Shown here: positions 9,464 through 18,097 of the stretch, piece by piece
How positions within the stretch are numbered: the stretch's first letter is position 1
Layout of the letters: each line of letters starts with the position of its first letter
Origin: Streptomyces sp. CB01201
GTDB lineage: Bacteria > Actinomycetota > Actinomycetes > Streptomycetales > Streptomycetaceae
NCBI RefSeq assembly: GCF_002803085.1
Contig: NZ_NNBJ01000008.1
Span: 183,645-247,644, forward strand
Reading direction: 5' to 3'
DNA: 64,000 nucleotides
Notes under the pieces: generated by a model
What the model saw: only the letters and a program-made list of their open reading frames with translations
What the model was told of the DNA's origin: nothing
The model's database searches: none
Made by a program: the position numbers and the translations under genes

Positions 9464-10132
9464 ATGACCGCCCTGACCCCGCGCTTGTTCCGGGCGCTCG
9501 ACCGGTTCCACGCCGCGCGCCCGTGGGACCACAACGCCCACTACCACCGGTGGATCATGCGGCAGCTCCCCCAACGCCTCGGGAGCACCCTGGACGTCGG
9601 TTCGGGCAGCGGCGATCTGGCCCGGCTCCTCGCCACCCGCGCCGACTCCGTACGGGGCCTGGACGCGGATCCCGGGATCGTCGCTCGCGCGAGGGAACTC
9701 ACCCCGCCCGACACCCCCGTGACCTTCGCCGTCGCTGATGCGCTGACCGAGGCGCGGCCGGACTCGTACGACGCCATCACCTGCGTCGCCGCGATCCACC
9801 ACCTGCCGTTGCGCGAGGCGCTCGTCCACTTCCGCCGGCAGCTCGCTCCCGGCGGCACGCTGGTGGTGGTCGGGCTCGCCCGCGCGCACTCCCGGGGCGA
9901 TCACCTCATCGGCGTGGCCGCCCTGGTGGGGAACGTCGTCATGGCCTGGCTCAAGAACCGGGGCCGCAAGGTGGCACGGCCCACCGCCATGACCGCACCC
10001 ACACGACCGGCGACGCTGACCTTCCACGACATCGTCGACGAGGCTCGTCGCACACTGCCCGGAGCACGGTTGCGCCGACGCCTGTTCTGGCGCTACACAC
10101 TGGTCTGGCACAACCCGGAGGGCGGGCGGTGA
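9464..10132 (+). CDS. Class I SAM-dependent methyltransferase
   Basis: A 222-residue protein with a Rossmann-type methyltransferase core. Motif I is LDVGSGSGDLARLL (residues ~43-56), the acidic loop is GLDADPGIVARAR, motif II is DALTEARPDSYDAITC, and a post-II AIHHLPLREAL stretch follows. The C-terminal part is short and basic (RGRKVARPTAMTAPTR). The layout fits small-molecule or ubiquinone/UbiE-type methylases, but the acceptor is unknown. ATG 9464 follows GGAAGG by about 12 nt. The gene is followed by a hairpin, so it is probably monocistronic. Confidence 0.85.
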   Translation: MTALTPRLFRALDRFHAARPWDHNAHYHRWIMRQLPQRLGSTLDVGSGSGDLARLLATRADSVRGLDADPGIVARARELTPPDTPVTFAVADALTEARPDSYDAITCVAAIHHLPLREALVHFRRQLAPGGTLVVVGLARAHSRGDHLIGVAALVGNVVMAWLKNRGRKVARPTAMTAPTRPATLTFHDIVDEARRTLPGARLRRRLFWRYTLVWHNPEGGR

Positions 10133-10145
10133 CAGCCCCGGCGGC

Positions 10146-10178
10146 TCTCAACCGGGCGCCACGCACGGCCGGTTGAGA
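10146..10178. terminator. Bidirectional stem-loop
   Basis: A 10-bp perfect stem (10146-10155 with 10169-10178) with a 13-nt loop sits between the convergent methyltransferase and rskA genes. Confidence 0.65.
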
Positions 10179-10184
10179 ACCTCC

Positions 10185-10940
10185 TCAAGCCGTGGCGAAG
10201 CTCATCACGGCCAGTGGCGCCGAGGTCGGGGCGGGTGAGCCACCGGCGGGTTCCACGGTGATGCCCATGCCCGACGCCTGGCCGACCGGACCGGACAGCA
10301 GGACCGCCTCGGTGCTGCGGGCCGGATTCATCAGGCCCGCCGGACGCATGCTGCCCGCGTCGTCGAACCAGAGCTGGTAGACCTTGCCGGTCGGCGGGCG
10401 CGGCAGCCCGGCGGCCACGAAGACGGCCTGGTTCTTGCTGTGGGACACCACGAGCGTCCCGGTAGCGCCGCCCTTCAGGCTGCCGGTGGCGGCCTTCGCG
10501 TCGGGCGCGGCGAGGACCTCGGCGAGCTGCTGGGACTGCCGCTGCGCCGTGTCCGCCCGCTGCTGCGCGCTGTCGGCCTGCTGATGCTGCCAGACCGCGA
10601 CGCCGCCGAGCCCGGCAGCGGCCGCGAGGCAGGCGGCCAGCGCGAAGTGCGACCAGCGCGCCCGGCGCAGCCGGCTGCTGGTGGCGCCGGGCGCTGCCGG
10701 TGGGTGCGGGGAGTCCTGGCGGACCACGGCGATCCGTCGCAGCACCGCGGCCTTGAGCTCGACGGGCGGAGTGACCGTGACGGCGAGCCCGAGACGGCTC
10801 GCGGTGGCGGTGAGCTCACGCACCTCCTGGGCGCAGGACTCGCAGTCGGCGAGGTGCCGTTCGAACTCGGCCCGCTCCTCATCCGACAGTGCGTGCAGCG
10901 CGTACGCGCCGGTCAGTGTGTGCAGATCGGCGATGCTCAT
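10185..10940 (-). CDS. rskA: Anti-sigma-K factor RskA-like, zinc-type membrane anti-sigma factor
   Basis: A 251-residue protein. The N-terminal cytoplasmic domain has the zinc anti-sigma pattern H-x3-C-x2-C in FERHLADCESCAQEV (residues ~26-40). One membrane helix follows a basic stretch (HFALAACLAAAAGLGGVAVW, ~105-124). The C-terminal extracytoplasmic RskA domain has KVYQLWFDDAG. Members hold an ECF sigma factor at the membrane until proteolysis releases it. The start codon overlaps the stop of the sigma gene by 4 bp (ATGA), which indicates translational coupling and a matched ratio. A long Gln/Ala coiled segment links the helix to the RskA domain. Confidence 0.88.
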   Translation of the reverse strand: MSIADLHTLTGAYALHALSDEERAEFERHLADCESCAQEVRELTATASRLGLAVTVTPPVELKAAVLRRIAVVRQDSPHPPAAPGATSSRLRRARWSHFALAACLAAAAGLGGVAVWQHQQADSAQQRADTAQRQSQQLAEVLAAPDAKAATGSLKGGATGTLVVSHSKNQAVFVAAGLPRPPTGKVYQLWFDDAGSMRPAGLMNPARSTEAVLLSGPVGQASGMGITVEPAGGSPAPTSAPLAVMSFATA

Positions 10941-11560
10941 CCGGCCACCCCCAGGCAGTCGCGCAGCCGGATCAGTCCGTCGCGCAGTCGGGTCTTCACC
11001 GTACCCAGCGGGACGGCGAGCAGCTCGGCCACCTCTCGGTAGGTCATGCCGCGGTAGTAGGCGAGCGTCACGGATTGGCGCTGGAGCTCGGTGAGGGTGC
11101 GTAGACAGCGGCGCACCTGTTCGCGTTCCAGGCGGCTCTCCACCTGCTCGGTCACGTCGTCGAAGGCCGGCGTCTGTTCCAGGAGCGCGGCCTTGTGCTC
11201 ACGCTCGGTGGCCGCCTGCGCCGAGCGCACCCGGTCCACCGCCCTGCGGTGGGCGAGCGTCAGCACCCAGTTCATGACGCTGCCCCGGTCCCGCCGGTAG
11301 CGCGCGGCCGTGCGCCACACGTCGACAAGCACCTCCTGGGCGACCTCCTCCGACTGGGCGGGGTCGCGCACCACCGTGCGGACGAGGCCGAGGACGGGTC
11401 CGCCCACCGCGTCGTACAGCGAACTGAACGCATCCTGGTCACCCCGGGCCACGCGATCGAGCAGCTCGGGCAGGTCGGGCCCGGCGGAGCGGGCTCCGCT
11501 GATGTGCACCACTTCTTTCACGCGGTGATCCTCCTGGACATAGGTCGCTACAGGAGTCAT
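10937..11560 (-). CDS. sigK: ECF RNA polymerase sigma factor, SigK type
   Basis: A 207-residue sigma factor with region 2 (DAFSSLYDAVGGPVLGLV, EEVAQEVLVDVWRTA, then MNWVLTLAHRRAVDRVRSAQ) and region 4 (LTELQRQSVTLAYYRGMTYREVAELL, TVKTRLRDGLIRLRDCL). The LTLAHRRAVDRVR and LAYYRGMTY wording is typical of SigK. It directs polymerase to a small regulon, usually of envelope or oxidative-stress genes. It is first in a two-gene operon with its membrane anti-sigma factor, which starts inside its stop codon. The N-terminal ~25 residues may be shorter if a GTG after the first ATG is used. Confidence 0.9.
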   Translation of the reverse strand: MTPVATYVQEDHRVKEVVHISGARSAGPDLPELLDRVARGDQDAFSSLYDAVGGPVLGLVRTVVRDPAQSEEVAQEVLVDVWRTAARYRRDRGSVMNWVLTLAHRRAVDRVRSAQAATEREHKAALLEQTPAFDDVTEQVESRLEREQVRRCLRTLTELQRQSVTLAYYRGMTYREVAELLAVPLGTVKTRLRDGLIRLRDCLGVAG

Positions 11561-11650
11561 TCGGAGCCGGTGCGCCCAAGGTTTGCTCCGCCCGGGAGGG
11601 AATTTCCCGTCGGACGCCGTACGTCGCCGACCGGCCCCGCAGGAGACGGC

Positions 11651-13705
11651 TCAGTCGGACGGGGCGGCCGGATCCACCGGGCCGAGGGCCAGGGCGAGGG
11701 TGGTGCGGGTGTCGGACGCACCGCGCTGGCGTGCCACCCGGTAGGCATGGTCACCGATCGCGGTGCGGGCCCGCAGATCGGTGCGCTCGCGCACCGCGGC
11801 CAGCTCCGGAGTCCCGCGCTGCGGATGCCCGACGCTGCGCCAGTACGTCTGACCGGTGCCCGAGAGACGGGCGGCCTGCTCGCCCTCGCCCTGCTCGGCG
11901 GCGGCCGCCGCGAGCAGATCGACACCCAGGGCGATGCCGAACCGGTCACCGAGCCGGCGCTTTCCCCGCAGCATCGCCCGTGCGTGCTCCGCGGCCTCCG
12001 CCGGCCGGTCCTGGAACAGGGCGATCAAGGACAGCTGATACTCCACATAGGAGCGCGTCCAGACCTCGTCGCGCCGCTCGCAGGCCGCGAGCAGCTGCCG
12101 GGCGAGCCCCTCCGCCTCGTCGTAGACCCCCAGCGCGGTCCGGGTGAACACCGTGATCAGACGGCACCGCAGGCGGGAGGGGGAGGCGAAGTCGTCCTCG
12201 GGGGCCACGGCGAGCGCGCTTTCGGCGAGGCTCTGGGCGACCAGGGGCCTGCCGGTCATCAGATAGGTGAGGCTCAGCAGATAGGCGGCCCCCAGCGTCC
12301 CCTCGGGGTCGTCGTCCTCCTCCGCCGCCCTGGCGCAGTGGGCGGCCAGCTGTGCGGCGGGATCCGGTTCCCCCTGGAGCAGCCGTACGACGCCCAGCGC
12401 CCACAGGGCCCGGGTCAGCACCGGCCCCGGCTCCCGATTCTCGACGAGGGCGCGCTCCAAGTAGTGGCGGGCCTCGTGCAGATGACCGCAGCAGCTCCAG
12501 AAGAAGGCGACGCGTCCGGCCAGGTCGACCGCCGCGCTGTCGGATTCGGTCAGCAGGTGGTCGAGCGCCGCGCACAGATCGGGGTGTGCCTGCGCGATCC
12601 GCTGGTATTCACTGGCCTGTTCCGGGCCCAGCCAGCGCTCATCGGCCTGCCGCACGACCTCATGGAAGTACGCGGCGTGCTGGTCCTCCAGCTGTTCCCG
12701 CTCGCCGAGCTCTTCCAGCCACATGGCTCCGTACTCCTTGAGGGAGTCGAGCATCCGATGGCGCTCGCCGTCGCGCTGCACGACACACTTGGCGACCAGT
12801 CCTGACAGTACGTCAGTTACATCCGTGTGACTCAACGGCCCACCTGAGCACATGAGTTGAGCCGTACGCACATCGAAGGGGCCGCGCAGCACGGAGAGCC
12901 GCGCCCACAGCAGCCGTTCGGCCGGGGTGCACAGTTCATGGCTCCAGCCGATGGTGGTGCGCAGGCTCGCGTGCCGGGGCGGCCGAACGCTCGGCTCGCC
13001 ACTCAGCATCGTGAGCGGAGAGCCGAGCGCGCCGGCCAGATCCGTCAGACGGCGCTGTCGCAGCTGCCCGCTCGCCAGCTCCAGGGCCAGCGGAATGCCT
13101 TCGAGGCGGCGGCAGATCGCATCGGCGGCGGCCCGCTCGACCGGGGAGTCCACGTCCACACCGGGTGCGGCTTCGGCGGCCCGGGAGAGCAGCAGCCGTA
13201 CCGCGTCGCTGGGCGCGTGTGTCCCGCGCGTGCCGTCCACCGGCAGCGGACCGATGGCGAGTACATGTTCCCCGTCGACCTCCAGGGGCTGTCTGCTGGT
13301 GGCCAGGACCGTCAAACCCGGTGCGGCGTGCAGGAGTTCACCGAGCAGCTGACGGCAGTCGGCCGCGAGGTGCTCGCACGAGTCGAGGACCAGGAGTGCC
13401 TCGCGCTCGGCCAGCCACGAGCACAGCGCGTCGACGGCCAGCCGTGGCGTGTGGTCCGCGAGGCCGGCGGCGTCGGCGACGGTGGCGATCAGCAGGTCGC
13501 TCCCCATGAGCGGCCACAGTTCGGCCCACATGACACCGTCGCGCCGGCCGGGCCCCCCGCGGGCTGCGGCCCGTAGCGCGATCCGGGTCTTGCCGACCCC
13601 GCCGGTTCCGGTCAACGTCACCAGCCGGTGCACGGAGAGGGCCCGCTCAACGCGCCGCAGTTCCTCCAGCCGTCCCACGAAGCTGCTCGTCTCGTCAGGA
13701 ATCAT
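11651..13705 (-). CDS. STAND/AfsR-like ATPase regulator without a visible DNA-binding domain
   Basis: About 684 residues. The NB-ARC-type module opens SSFVGRLEELRRVERAL, followed by a P-loop TLTGTGGVGKTRIALR (residues ~30-45), a Walker B ALLVLDSCEHL (~112) and a sensor LTVLATSRQPLEVDGEHV. A winged-helix-like region and Ala/Leu-rich helical repeats resembling TPRs follow. Relatives in Streptomyces usually carry an N-terminal SARP domain or C-terminal LuxR helix-turn-helix; this protein ends after the repeats with neither. It may signal through a partner. ATG 13705 has GGCGGG just upstream; 13714 is an alternative. It diverges from the BrkB-family gene. Confidence 0.8.
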   Translation of the reverse strand: MIPDETSSFVGRLEELRRVERALSVHRLVTLTGTGGVGKTRIALRAAARGGPGRRDGVMWAELWPLMGSDLLIATVADAAGLADHTPRLAVDALCSWLAEREALLVLDSCEHLAADCRQLLGELLHAAPGLTVLATSRQPLEVDGEHVLAIGPLPVDGTRGTHAPSDAVRLLLSRAAEAAPGVDVDSPVERAAADAICRRLEGIPLALELASGQLRQRRLTDLAGALGSPLTMLSGEPSVRPPRHASLRTTIGWSHELCTPAERLLWARLSVLRGPFDVRTAQLMCSGGPLSHTDVTDVLSGLVAKCVVQRDGERHRMLDSLKEYGAMWLEELGEREQLEDQHAAYFHEVVRQADERWLGPEQASEYQRIAQAHPDLCAALDHLLTESDSAAVDLAGRVAFFWSCCGHLHEARHYLERALVENREPGPVLTRALWALGVVRLLQGEPDPAAQLAAHCARAAEEDDDPEGTLGAAYLLSLTYLMTGRPLVAQSLAESALAVAPEDDFASPSRLRCRLITVFTRTALGVYDEAEGLARQLLAACERRDEVWTRSYVEYQLSLIALFQDRPAEAAEHARAMLRGKRRLGDRFGIALGVDLLAAAAAEQGEGEQAARLSGTGQTYWRSVGHPQRGTPELAAVRERTDLRARTAIGDHAYRVARQRGASDTRTTLALALGPVDPAAPSD

Positions 13706-14057
13706 GCCCGCCATGGCGCACAGTGTGGCCCACGAGCGCGGCCGGGGTGCGCCGTTCGGCACCGGACCACCCCAGGGGAGTCCCCGGCGCCTGCCGGGAG
13801 TCACACCATCGAGCGCACCCGGCGTACGCATGTGTCGCGAGTCGGCCACTGAGCCTGCCGTGGTGCCTGGCGTGGAGCCGTACCCTCGCGGCGGCGCGGG
13901 TACGGGCGCCCGCGACCGGGGCACGCGCCCCCGCAGGTGTGCCGCCCCCTGACGGGCCGTGTCCCGCAGGTGTGACGCCGCCCTGACCGGGAGTCACCAC
14001 GAACAGTCCGCATCGCGGCGGACGCGTGAGCAGCGTCTTCGCGGGGACTCGACAGAC
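13706..14057. promoter_or_regulatory. Divergent 352-bp control region with a long imperfect direct repeat
   Basis: The region lies between the STAND ATPase (minus) and the BrkB-family gene (plus). It contains two copies of a ~27-29-bp element starting CCCGCAGGTGTG at 13930 and 13963, 33 bp apart. Each copy ends in CTGAC(C)GGG. I saw no convincing gene in this stretch. Confidence 0.5.
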
Positions 14058-15209
14058 ATGACAGAGGCTTCGCACACCCCGAGTTCGCACCTGAGCCAGT
14101 CCCCCGGCCGGCCGGCCGACCCTTCGGCGCGGCATCCGGCGGGCGCGGCGCCCGAGGAGGAACCGGGTGACCTCGCCGCGCCCCCGGCGCGTCCGGACGC
14201 TGCGCCCCGGGCCCGTTCGGACGATGACCGGCCGGACCGCGAGCCCAGTGATCCCACGGACCTCCCGGCCCGCTCCTGGCTCGCCGTCCTTCGCCGTACC
14301 GGCCGGGAGTTCCTCGACGACGACCTGCCCGACAAGGCGGCCGCCCTCACCTACTACGGGGTCCTGTCCCTGTTTCCCGCGCTGCTCGTGCTCGTCTCGA
14401 CGCTCGGCGTGATAGGCGAGAAGGCGACGCGCGGAATTCTGGACAACCTGGGCCATCTCACACCCGGGCCCGTCCACGATCTGCTCGACAGCGCGGTGCG
14501 GCAGTTGCAGGACAACGGTGGCACGAGCGGGATCGTCGCGGTGGTCAGCCTGTTCGCGGCCCTCTGGTCGGCGTCCAGCTATGTCGCCGCGTTCATCCGG
14601 GCCGCGAACGCCGTCTACGACCTGCCGGAGGGCCGCCCGGTGTGGAAGCTGACGCCGCTGCGGCTCGCCCTGACCGTGACGCTGATGGTGGTGCTCGCGC
14701 TCAGCGCGGTGATCGTGGTCTTCACCGGCCCGCTGGCGCAGCGCGCGGGGGACGCGATCGGGGCGGGCCACGCGGCGGTCGCGACCTGGAACATCGCGAA
14801 GTGGCCGGTGCTGCTGCTCCTGATGGTCTTCATGGTGGCCCTGCTCTTCTGGCGCGCCCCCAACGTCCGCGGCCCGGGCCTGCGTTGGCTGAGCCCGGGC
14901 AGCCTGCTCGCGGTCCTGCTGTGGCTCGCCGCATCCGGCGGCTTCGCGCTGTACGTGGCGAACTTCGGCTCGTACAACAAGACCTACGGCACGCTCGCCG
15001 GGCTCGTCATCTTCCTGATCTGGGTGTGGCTCTCGAACCTGGCGATCCTGCTCGGCCTGGAGCTGGACGCCGAGCTGGCCCGCCAGCGCGCGATCAGCGG
15101 CGGTCACCCCGAGAGCGAGGAGCCGTACGTGGAGCCCCGCGACACCCGCAAGTGGCCGGCCCGGCTGCGCCGCCGGGTACGGCGGCGCCGGGGCGCCGTC
15201 ACCAAGTGA
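14058..15209 (+). CDS. YihY/virulence factor BrkB family membrane protein
   Basis: A 383-residue protein. The ~80-residue N terminus is Pro/Ala/Asp-rich and disordered. The BrkB core follows: FLDDDLPDKAAALTYYGVLSLFPALLVLVS (the family's PDKAAALTYY motif), six membrane helices, SLFAALWSASSYVAAFIRAANAVYD, and a final FLIWVWLSNLAILLGLELDAEL. The C terminus is Arg-rich (RRRVRRRRGAVTK). The family is loosely annotated as ribonuclease BN or a serum-resistance factor, but its biochemical role is unsettled; the sequence supports only an integral membrane protein. ATG 14058 was chosen over an upstream in-frame ATG at 13959 because it begins the conserved-style sequence. Confidence 0.85.
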   Translation: MTEASHTPSSHLSQSPGRPADPSARHPAGAAPEEEPGDLAAPPARPDAAPRARSDDDRPDREPSDPTDLPARSWLAVLRRTGREFLDDDLPDKAAALTYYGVLSLFPALLVLVSTLGVIGEKATRGILDNLGHLTPGPVHDLLDSAVRQLQDNGGTSGIVAVVSLFAALWSASSYVAAFIRAANAVYDLPEGRPVWKLTPLRLALTVTLMVVLALSAVIVVFTGPLAQRAGDAIGAGHAAVATWNIAKWPVLLLLMVFMVALLFWRAPNVRGPGLRWLSPGSLLAVLLWLAASGGFALYVANFGSYNKTYGTLAGLVIFLIWVWLSNLAILLGLELDAELARQRAISGGHPESEEPYVEPRDTRKWPARLRRRVRRRRGAVTK

Positions 15210-15249
15210 AGTGACGTCATCCGCAGGGCAGTTGACACGCCGGGCGATC

Positions 15250-15288
15250 GGGACGGGCTGCCGCGCCACCCGCGCGGCAGTCCGTCCC
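15250..15288. terminator. Bidirectional stem-loop ending the RiPP cassette
   Basis: A stem of about 16 bp including one G-T pair (15250-15265 with 15273-15288) and a 7-nt loop. It lies between the convergent BrkB-family gene and the last gene of the RiPP cassette, and marks the 3' boundary of both transcripts. Confidence 0.7.
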
Positions 15289-15316
15289 CGGCCGGCTCCC
15301 GACAACCCGGCCCCGC

Positions 15317-15994
15317 TCAGATCGCCATGGCCTCCTGGATCCAGCGGTTCACCCGGTACGGCAGCCACCAGGCGAGCTCCCCCACCTCCAGGACCAGGCG
15401 CTCGCCGAGGAAGTCGGCCAGCACGGCGCCCGGCACCGATGCCGACGGGGCTCCGTAGGCCAGGGACTCGATGGTCTCCCGGTACTCCGGCTCCTCGGCG
15501 GTGAAGCGGCGCAGATCGCCCCAGCGACGGTCGCGGATCTGCACGAAGCCCGGGCCCTGACGCCACAGGCACTTGCAGAGGTAATGGCCGTCGCGCCACC
15601 GGCGCAGTTCCCCCGCCGCGTCCGCGGGCCCCTCCAGGAGCTGCGGCGGCTGGAGGTGGCTGAGTGTGCGCCAGGTGTCGTCGGGCGCCGCCGGGTCCAG
15701 GCGCAGCTTCCACTCGACGAGGACGGCACGGGCCGTCAGGTCGCGCACCAGGCTCAGGGCGCGTACGGCACGTTCGGCCGCCCCCGGGGCTTCGAGGCCG
15801 GCCAGGTCGATGGGCTCGGGCAGCCGTACGCGGCGGGTGCCCAGCTCCCAGAGCCGGTCGCTCTCCTCGGCCAGGGGGCCGGCCAGTTCCAGCTCCCCGA
15901 GGTACATCCCGGGCAGGGTGCAGGCCTCGGGGTCGTAGTCGCGCCAGGCGGCGACCGTGAGGGCTTCGATCGCGGTGGTGAGGGCGGTGCTCAT
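15317..15994 (-). CDS. DUF5825-like protein, last gene of RiPP cassette
   Basis: A 225-residue soluble protein of unknown function. It begins MSTALTTAIEALTVAAWRDY and has a Trp-rich centre (GHYLCKCLWRQGPGFVQIRDRR) and a C terminus VGELAWWLPYRVNRWIQEAM. From memory it matches DUF5825, a small actinomycete family found beside RiPP radical SAM C-methyltransferases; I could not search this. It starts 40 bp after the radical SAM stop behind an AGGAGGA ribosome site, so it is cotranscribed. A role as a precursor-recognition partner or chaperone for the radical SAM enzyme is inference from position. No metal or catalytic motif is evident; the two Cys in CKC could bind something. Confidence 0.7.
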   Translation of the reverse strand: MSTALTTAIEALTVAAWRDYDPEACTLPGMYLGELELAGPLAEESDRLWELGTRRVRLPEPIDLAGLEAPGAAERAVRALSLVRDLTARAVLVEWKLRLDPAAPDDTWRTLSHLQPPQLLEGPADAAGELRRWRDGHYLCKCLWRQGPGFVQIRDRRWGDLRRFTAEEPEYRETIESLAYGAPSASVPGAVLADFLGERLVLEVGELAWWLPYRVNRWIQEAMAI

Positions 15995-16034
15995 CGGGCT
16001 GTTCCTCCTGCTCCTGTGTCGGACCCGCGCGGAC

Positions 16035-17984
16035 TCAGACGCTCACGGGCTCGGGCCGGGCGGACTGTGCGCCGGCGTCGGCCTCGGCGTCCAGCGTGGC
16101 CTGCGCGTGGCGCATGAAGTCGAGGCGCAGCAGGTCCTCGTTCACGGCCGAGGGCGCTATGTGGACGTACTGGCCGCCGTCGGTGAAGACCAGGCCCAAC
16201 GCGAGCCAGGAGTCGAGCAGTTCACGCACCTCGGCCTCCGTGCGCGCGGCGCCCTTGGCGCGGGCCGCGGCCTTGCGGGTGAGCGCGGGGATCGCGTGCG
16301 GCTGGTCCAGGAGGCGGAAGACGGCCAGCTCGAACGGGTCGGTCAGCTCCATCGCGCGCCAGGAGAAGGTGCGCCGCCTGCTCACCAGGACGATGCGGTC
16401 GCCGAGGTCGTTGTGGGTGAGCCGGGCATCGGCATGGTGCTTCTTCCAGGCGTCAAGCGCGTCGTTGAGTGCGGTGACCGTGGGCTTGGTGATGCCCCGC
16501 TGGGGGGCTTCGAAGACGTACGCCAGGTCGTACAGCTCGGACTCGGGCAGGTCGTAGGTGAAGCGGTAGTGCTTCTCGGGGCGCAGTCCGTCGAAGCCGA
16601 GTTCGGGCCGGTTGAAGTACGGGCTGAAGCGCTCGATGGCGATCCGCGCCGAGCGGTCGACCGGCGGGTTGAGGTGTTCGAGCGCGGGGATCTGGGCGAT
16701 GACGGGGTCGTAGTCCTCCGCGGTCTCGCCCGGGAAGCCGTGCAGATAGTTCCAGGCGACGGAGAGGCCGGTCTCGGCCCCGTCGCGGAGCATGCGCACG
16801 TTCTGGCAGCCGCTGACGCCCTTGTCCATCAGGTCGAGCACCCGGTTGTTGAGGCTCTCGATGCCGGGCTGTACGTAGATGAGCCCGGCCTCGGCGAGCG
16901 TGCGCAGTTGGCTGCGCCGCATGTTGGCCTTGATCTCGATGTGCATCCGCAGGTCGTAACCGCTCTCCATGATGCGGGGCAGCACCGTGGTGAGGTAGCC
17001 CATGTCGAGGATGTTGTCGACCAGGTACATGTCGAGCACCCGGTGGCGGCGGGCGAGTTCCATGATCTCTTCGAAGAACGTGTCCGGGCTCTTGGAGCGG
17101 AACTGCATGAACGATCCGTTGAGGCCGCAGAACGTGCAGTGGTGCTTCTCGCCCCACCAGCAGCCGCGCGCGCCCTCGACAACGAGCTTGGGCTCGACCC
17201 AGTTGCGGGCCACGGAGCTGCCGAGACGCTCGAAGTAGCCGCTGTAGTCGGGCGCCAGGATGGTGGCCGGCGGCAGCGGGCTGGTGGCCATGGGGTTGAC
17301 GACGCTCCTGCCCTCGGGGCCGCGGTAGCACAGGCCCGGCACCTTGGAGAGGGTCTCCTCGCCCGCTCCCTCGGCGATCGCGGTCAGCAGCTGCGGGAAG
17401 GCGGCTTCGCCCTCGCCTCGGATCACGTGGTCCACGAACGGGAAGTTGCGGTGCACCGCCTCGCCCTGCTCGCCGTCGCAGTTGGCGCCGCCCATGACGG
17501 TGACGATGCCGGGGGCGAGCCGCTTGAGGTGCTTGGCGGCGGCGAGGGCCGCGGTGTTCTGCTGGAAGGTGGAGGTGAAGCCGACGACGTCGGGCGCGTA
17601 CGCGACGATCCGCCGGACGATCATGTCCACGAACTCCGGTACCAGGCGGTGGAGTTCCTGGGACATGCGCAGTCGCGACTTGCTGAGCTTTCCCTTCATC
17701 GCGGCCGCGAACTCCTCGTCCCGCCAGGTGGGATCGTCATAGAGGGCGGAGGAGAACACCCAGTCGCCGCAGCCCATGAAGTAGGAGGAGAGCGCGTAGT
17801 ACTCGTAGTCTTCCGCGGTGAATTCGGTGTGCTCGGTGATCCAGTCGGTGAATTCGAGGTTGGCGTGCAGGACTTCGGCGCCGGCGCCGGGCACGCGCTC
17901 GTCCACGCTGCGCTTGAGGATTCCCAGAGCCAGCGAGGGAAGGTCGATGGGCGACCAGGGCATATTGACCAGCAGAACACGCAT
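16035..17984 (-). CDS. RiPP-maturation cobalamin-type radical SAM C-methyltransferase
   Basis: A 649-residue enzyme. Residues 1-200 resemble a B12-binding Rossmann domain (MRVLLVNMPWSPIDLPSLALG, DVVGFTSTFQQN, VMGGANCDGEQG, VDHVIRGEGEAAFPQLL). The radical SAM core starts at RGCWWGEKHHCTFCG. C275, C283 and C286 form CX7CX2C rather than CX3CX2C, which I recall as the signature of the RiPP-maturation C-methyltransferase family (TIGR03975-like). These methylate unactivated carbons of peptide residues using SAM and methylcobalamin. Later motifs include YLVDNILDMGY and HGFPGETAEDYDPV. The C-terminal ~130 residues look like a winged-helix substrate-binding region. The start at 17984 follows GAGGAG; an upstream in-frame extension to 18071 lacks homology-like sequence. 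It follows the precursor gene by 113 bp. Confidence 0.9.
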   Translation of the reverse strand: MRVLLVNMPWSPIDLPSLALGILKRSVDERVPGAGAEVLHANLEFTDWITEHTEFTAEDYEYYALSSYFMGCGDWVFSSALYDDPTWRDEEFAAAMKGKLSKSRLRMSQELHRLVPEFVDMIVRRIVAYAPDVVGFTSTFQQNTAALAAAKHLKRLAPGIVTVMGGANCDGEQGEAVHRNFPFVDHVIRGEGEAAFPQLLTAIAEGAGEETLSKVPGLCYRGPEGRSVVNPMATSPLPPATILAPDYSGYFERLGSSVARNWVEPKLVVEGARGCWWGEKHHCTFCGLNGSFMQFRSKSPDTFFEEIMELARRHRVLDMYLVDNILDMGYLTTVLPRIMESGYDLRMHIEIKANMRRSQLRTLAEAGLIYVQPGIESLNNRVLDLMDKGVSGCQNVRMLRDGAETGLSVAWNYLHGFPGETAEDYDPVIAQIPALEHLNPPVDRSARIAIERFSPYFNRPELGFDGLRPEKHYRFTYDLPESELYDLAYVFEAPQRGITKPTVTALNDALDAWKKHHADARLTHNDLGDRIVLVSRRRTFSWRAMELTDPFELAVFRLLDQPHAIPALTRKAAARAKGAARTEAEVRELLDSWLALGLVFTDGGQYVHIAPSAVNEDLLRLDFMRHAQATLDAEADAGAQSARPEPVSV

Positions 17985-18053
17985 GTCGGCTCCTCGGGAT
18001 GTGCGGAGACGTGGAGTGAACAAGGCCCGGGGGGCCGGAGTGGGGGTGGTGCC

Positions 18054-18090
18054 CGGTCGGCCCCGCGGCACACGGCCGCGGGACCGACCG
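18054..18090 (-). terminator. Strong stem-loop between precursor peptide and radical SAM genes (attenuator)
   Basis: Bases 18054-18060 pair with 18084-18090 and 18062-18069 with 18075-18082, giving 15 bp with one mismatch and a 5-nt loop. It begins 7 nt after the precursor stop. Partial termination here would yield excess precursor mRNA over enzyme mRNA, a common RiPP arrangement. The function is inferred. Confidence 0.65.
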
Positions 18091-18097
18091 GCGAGGA

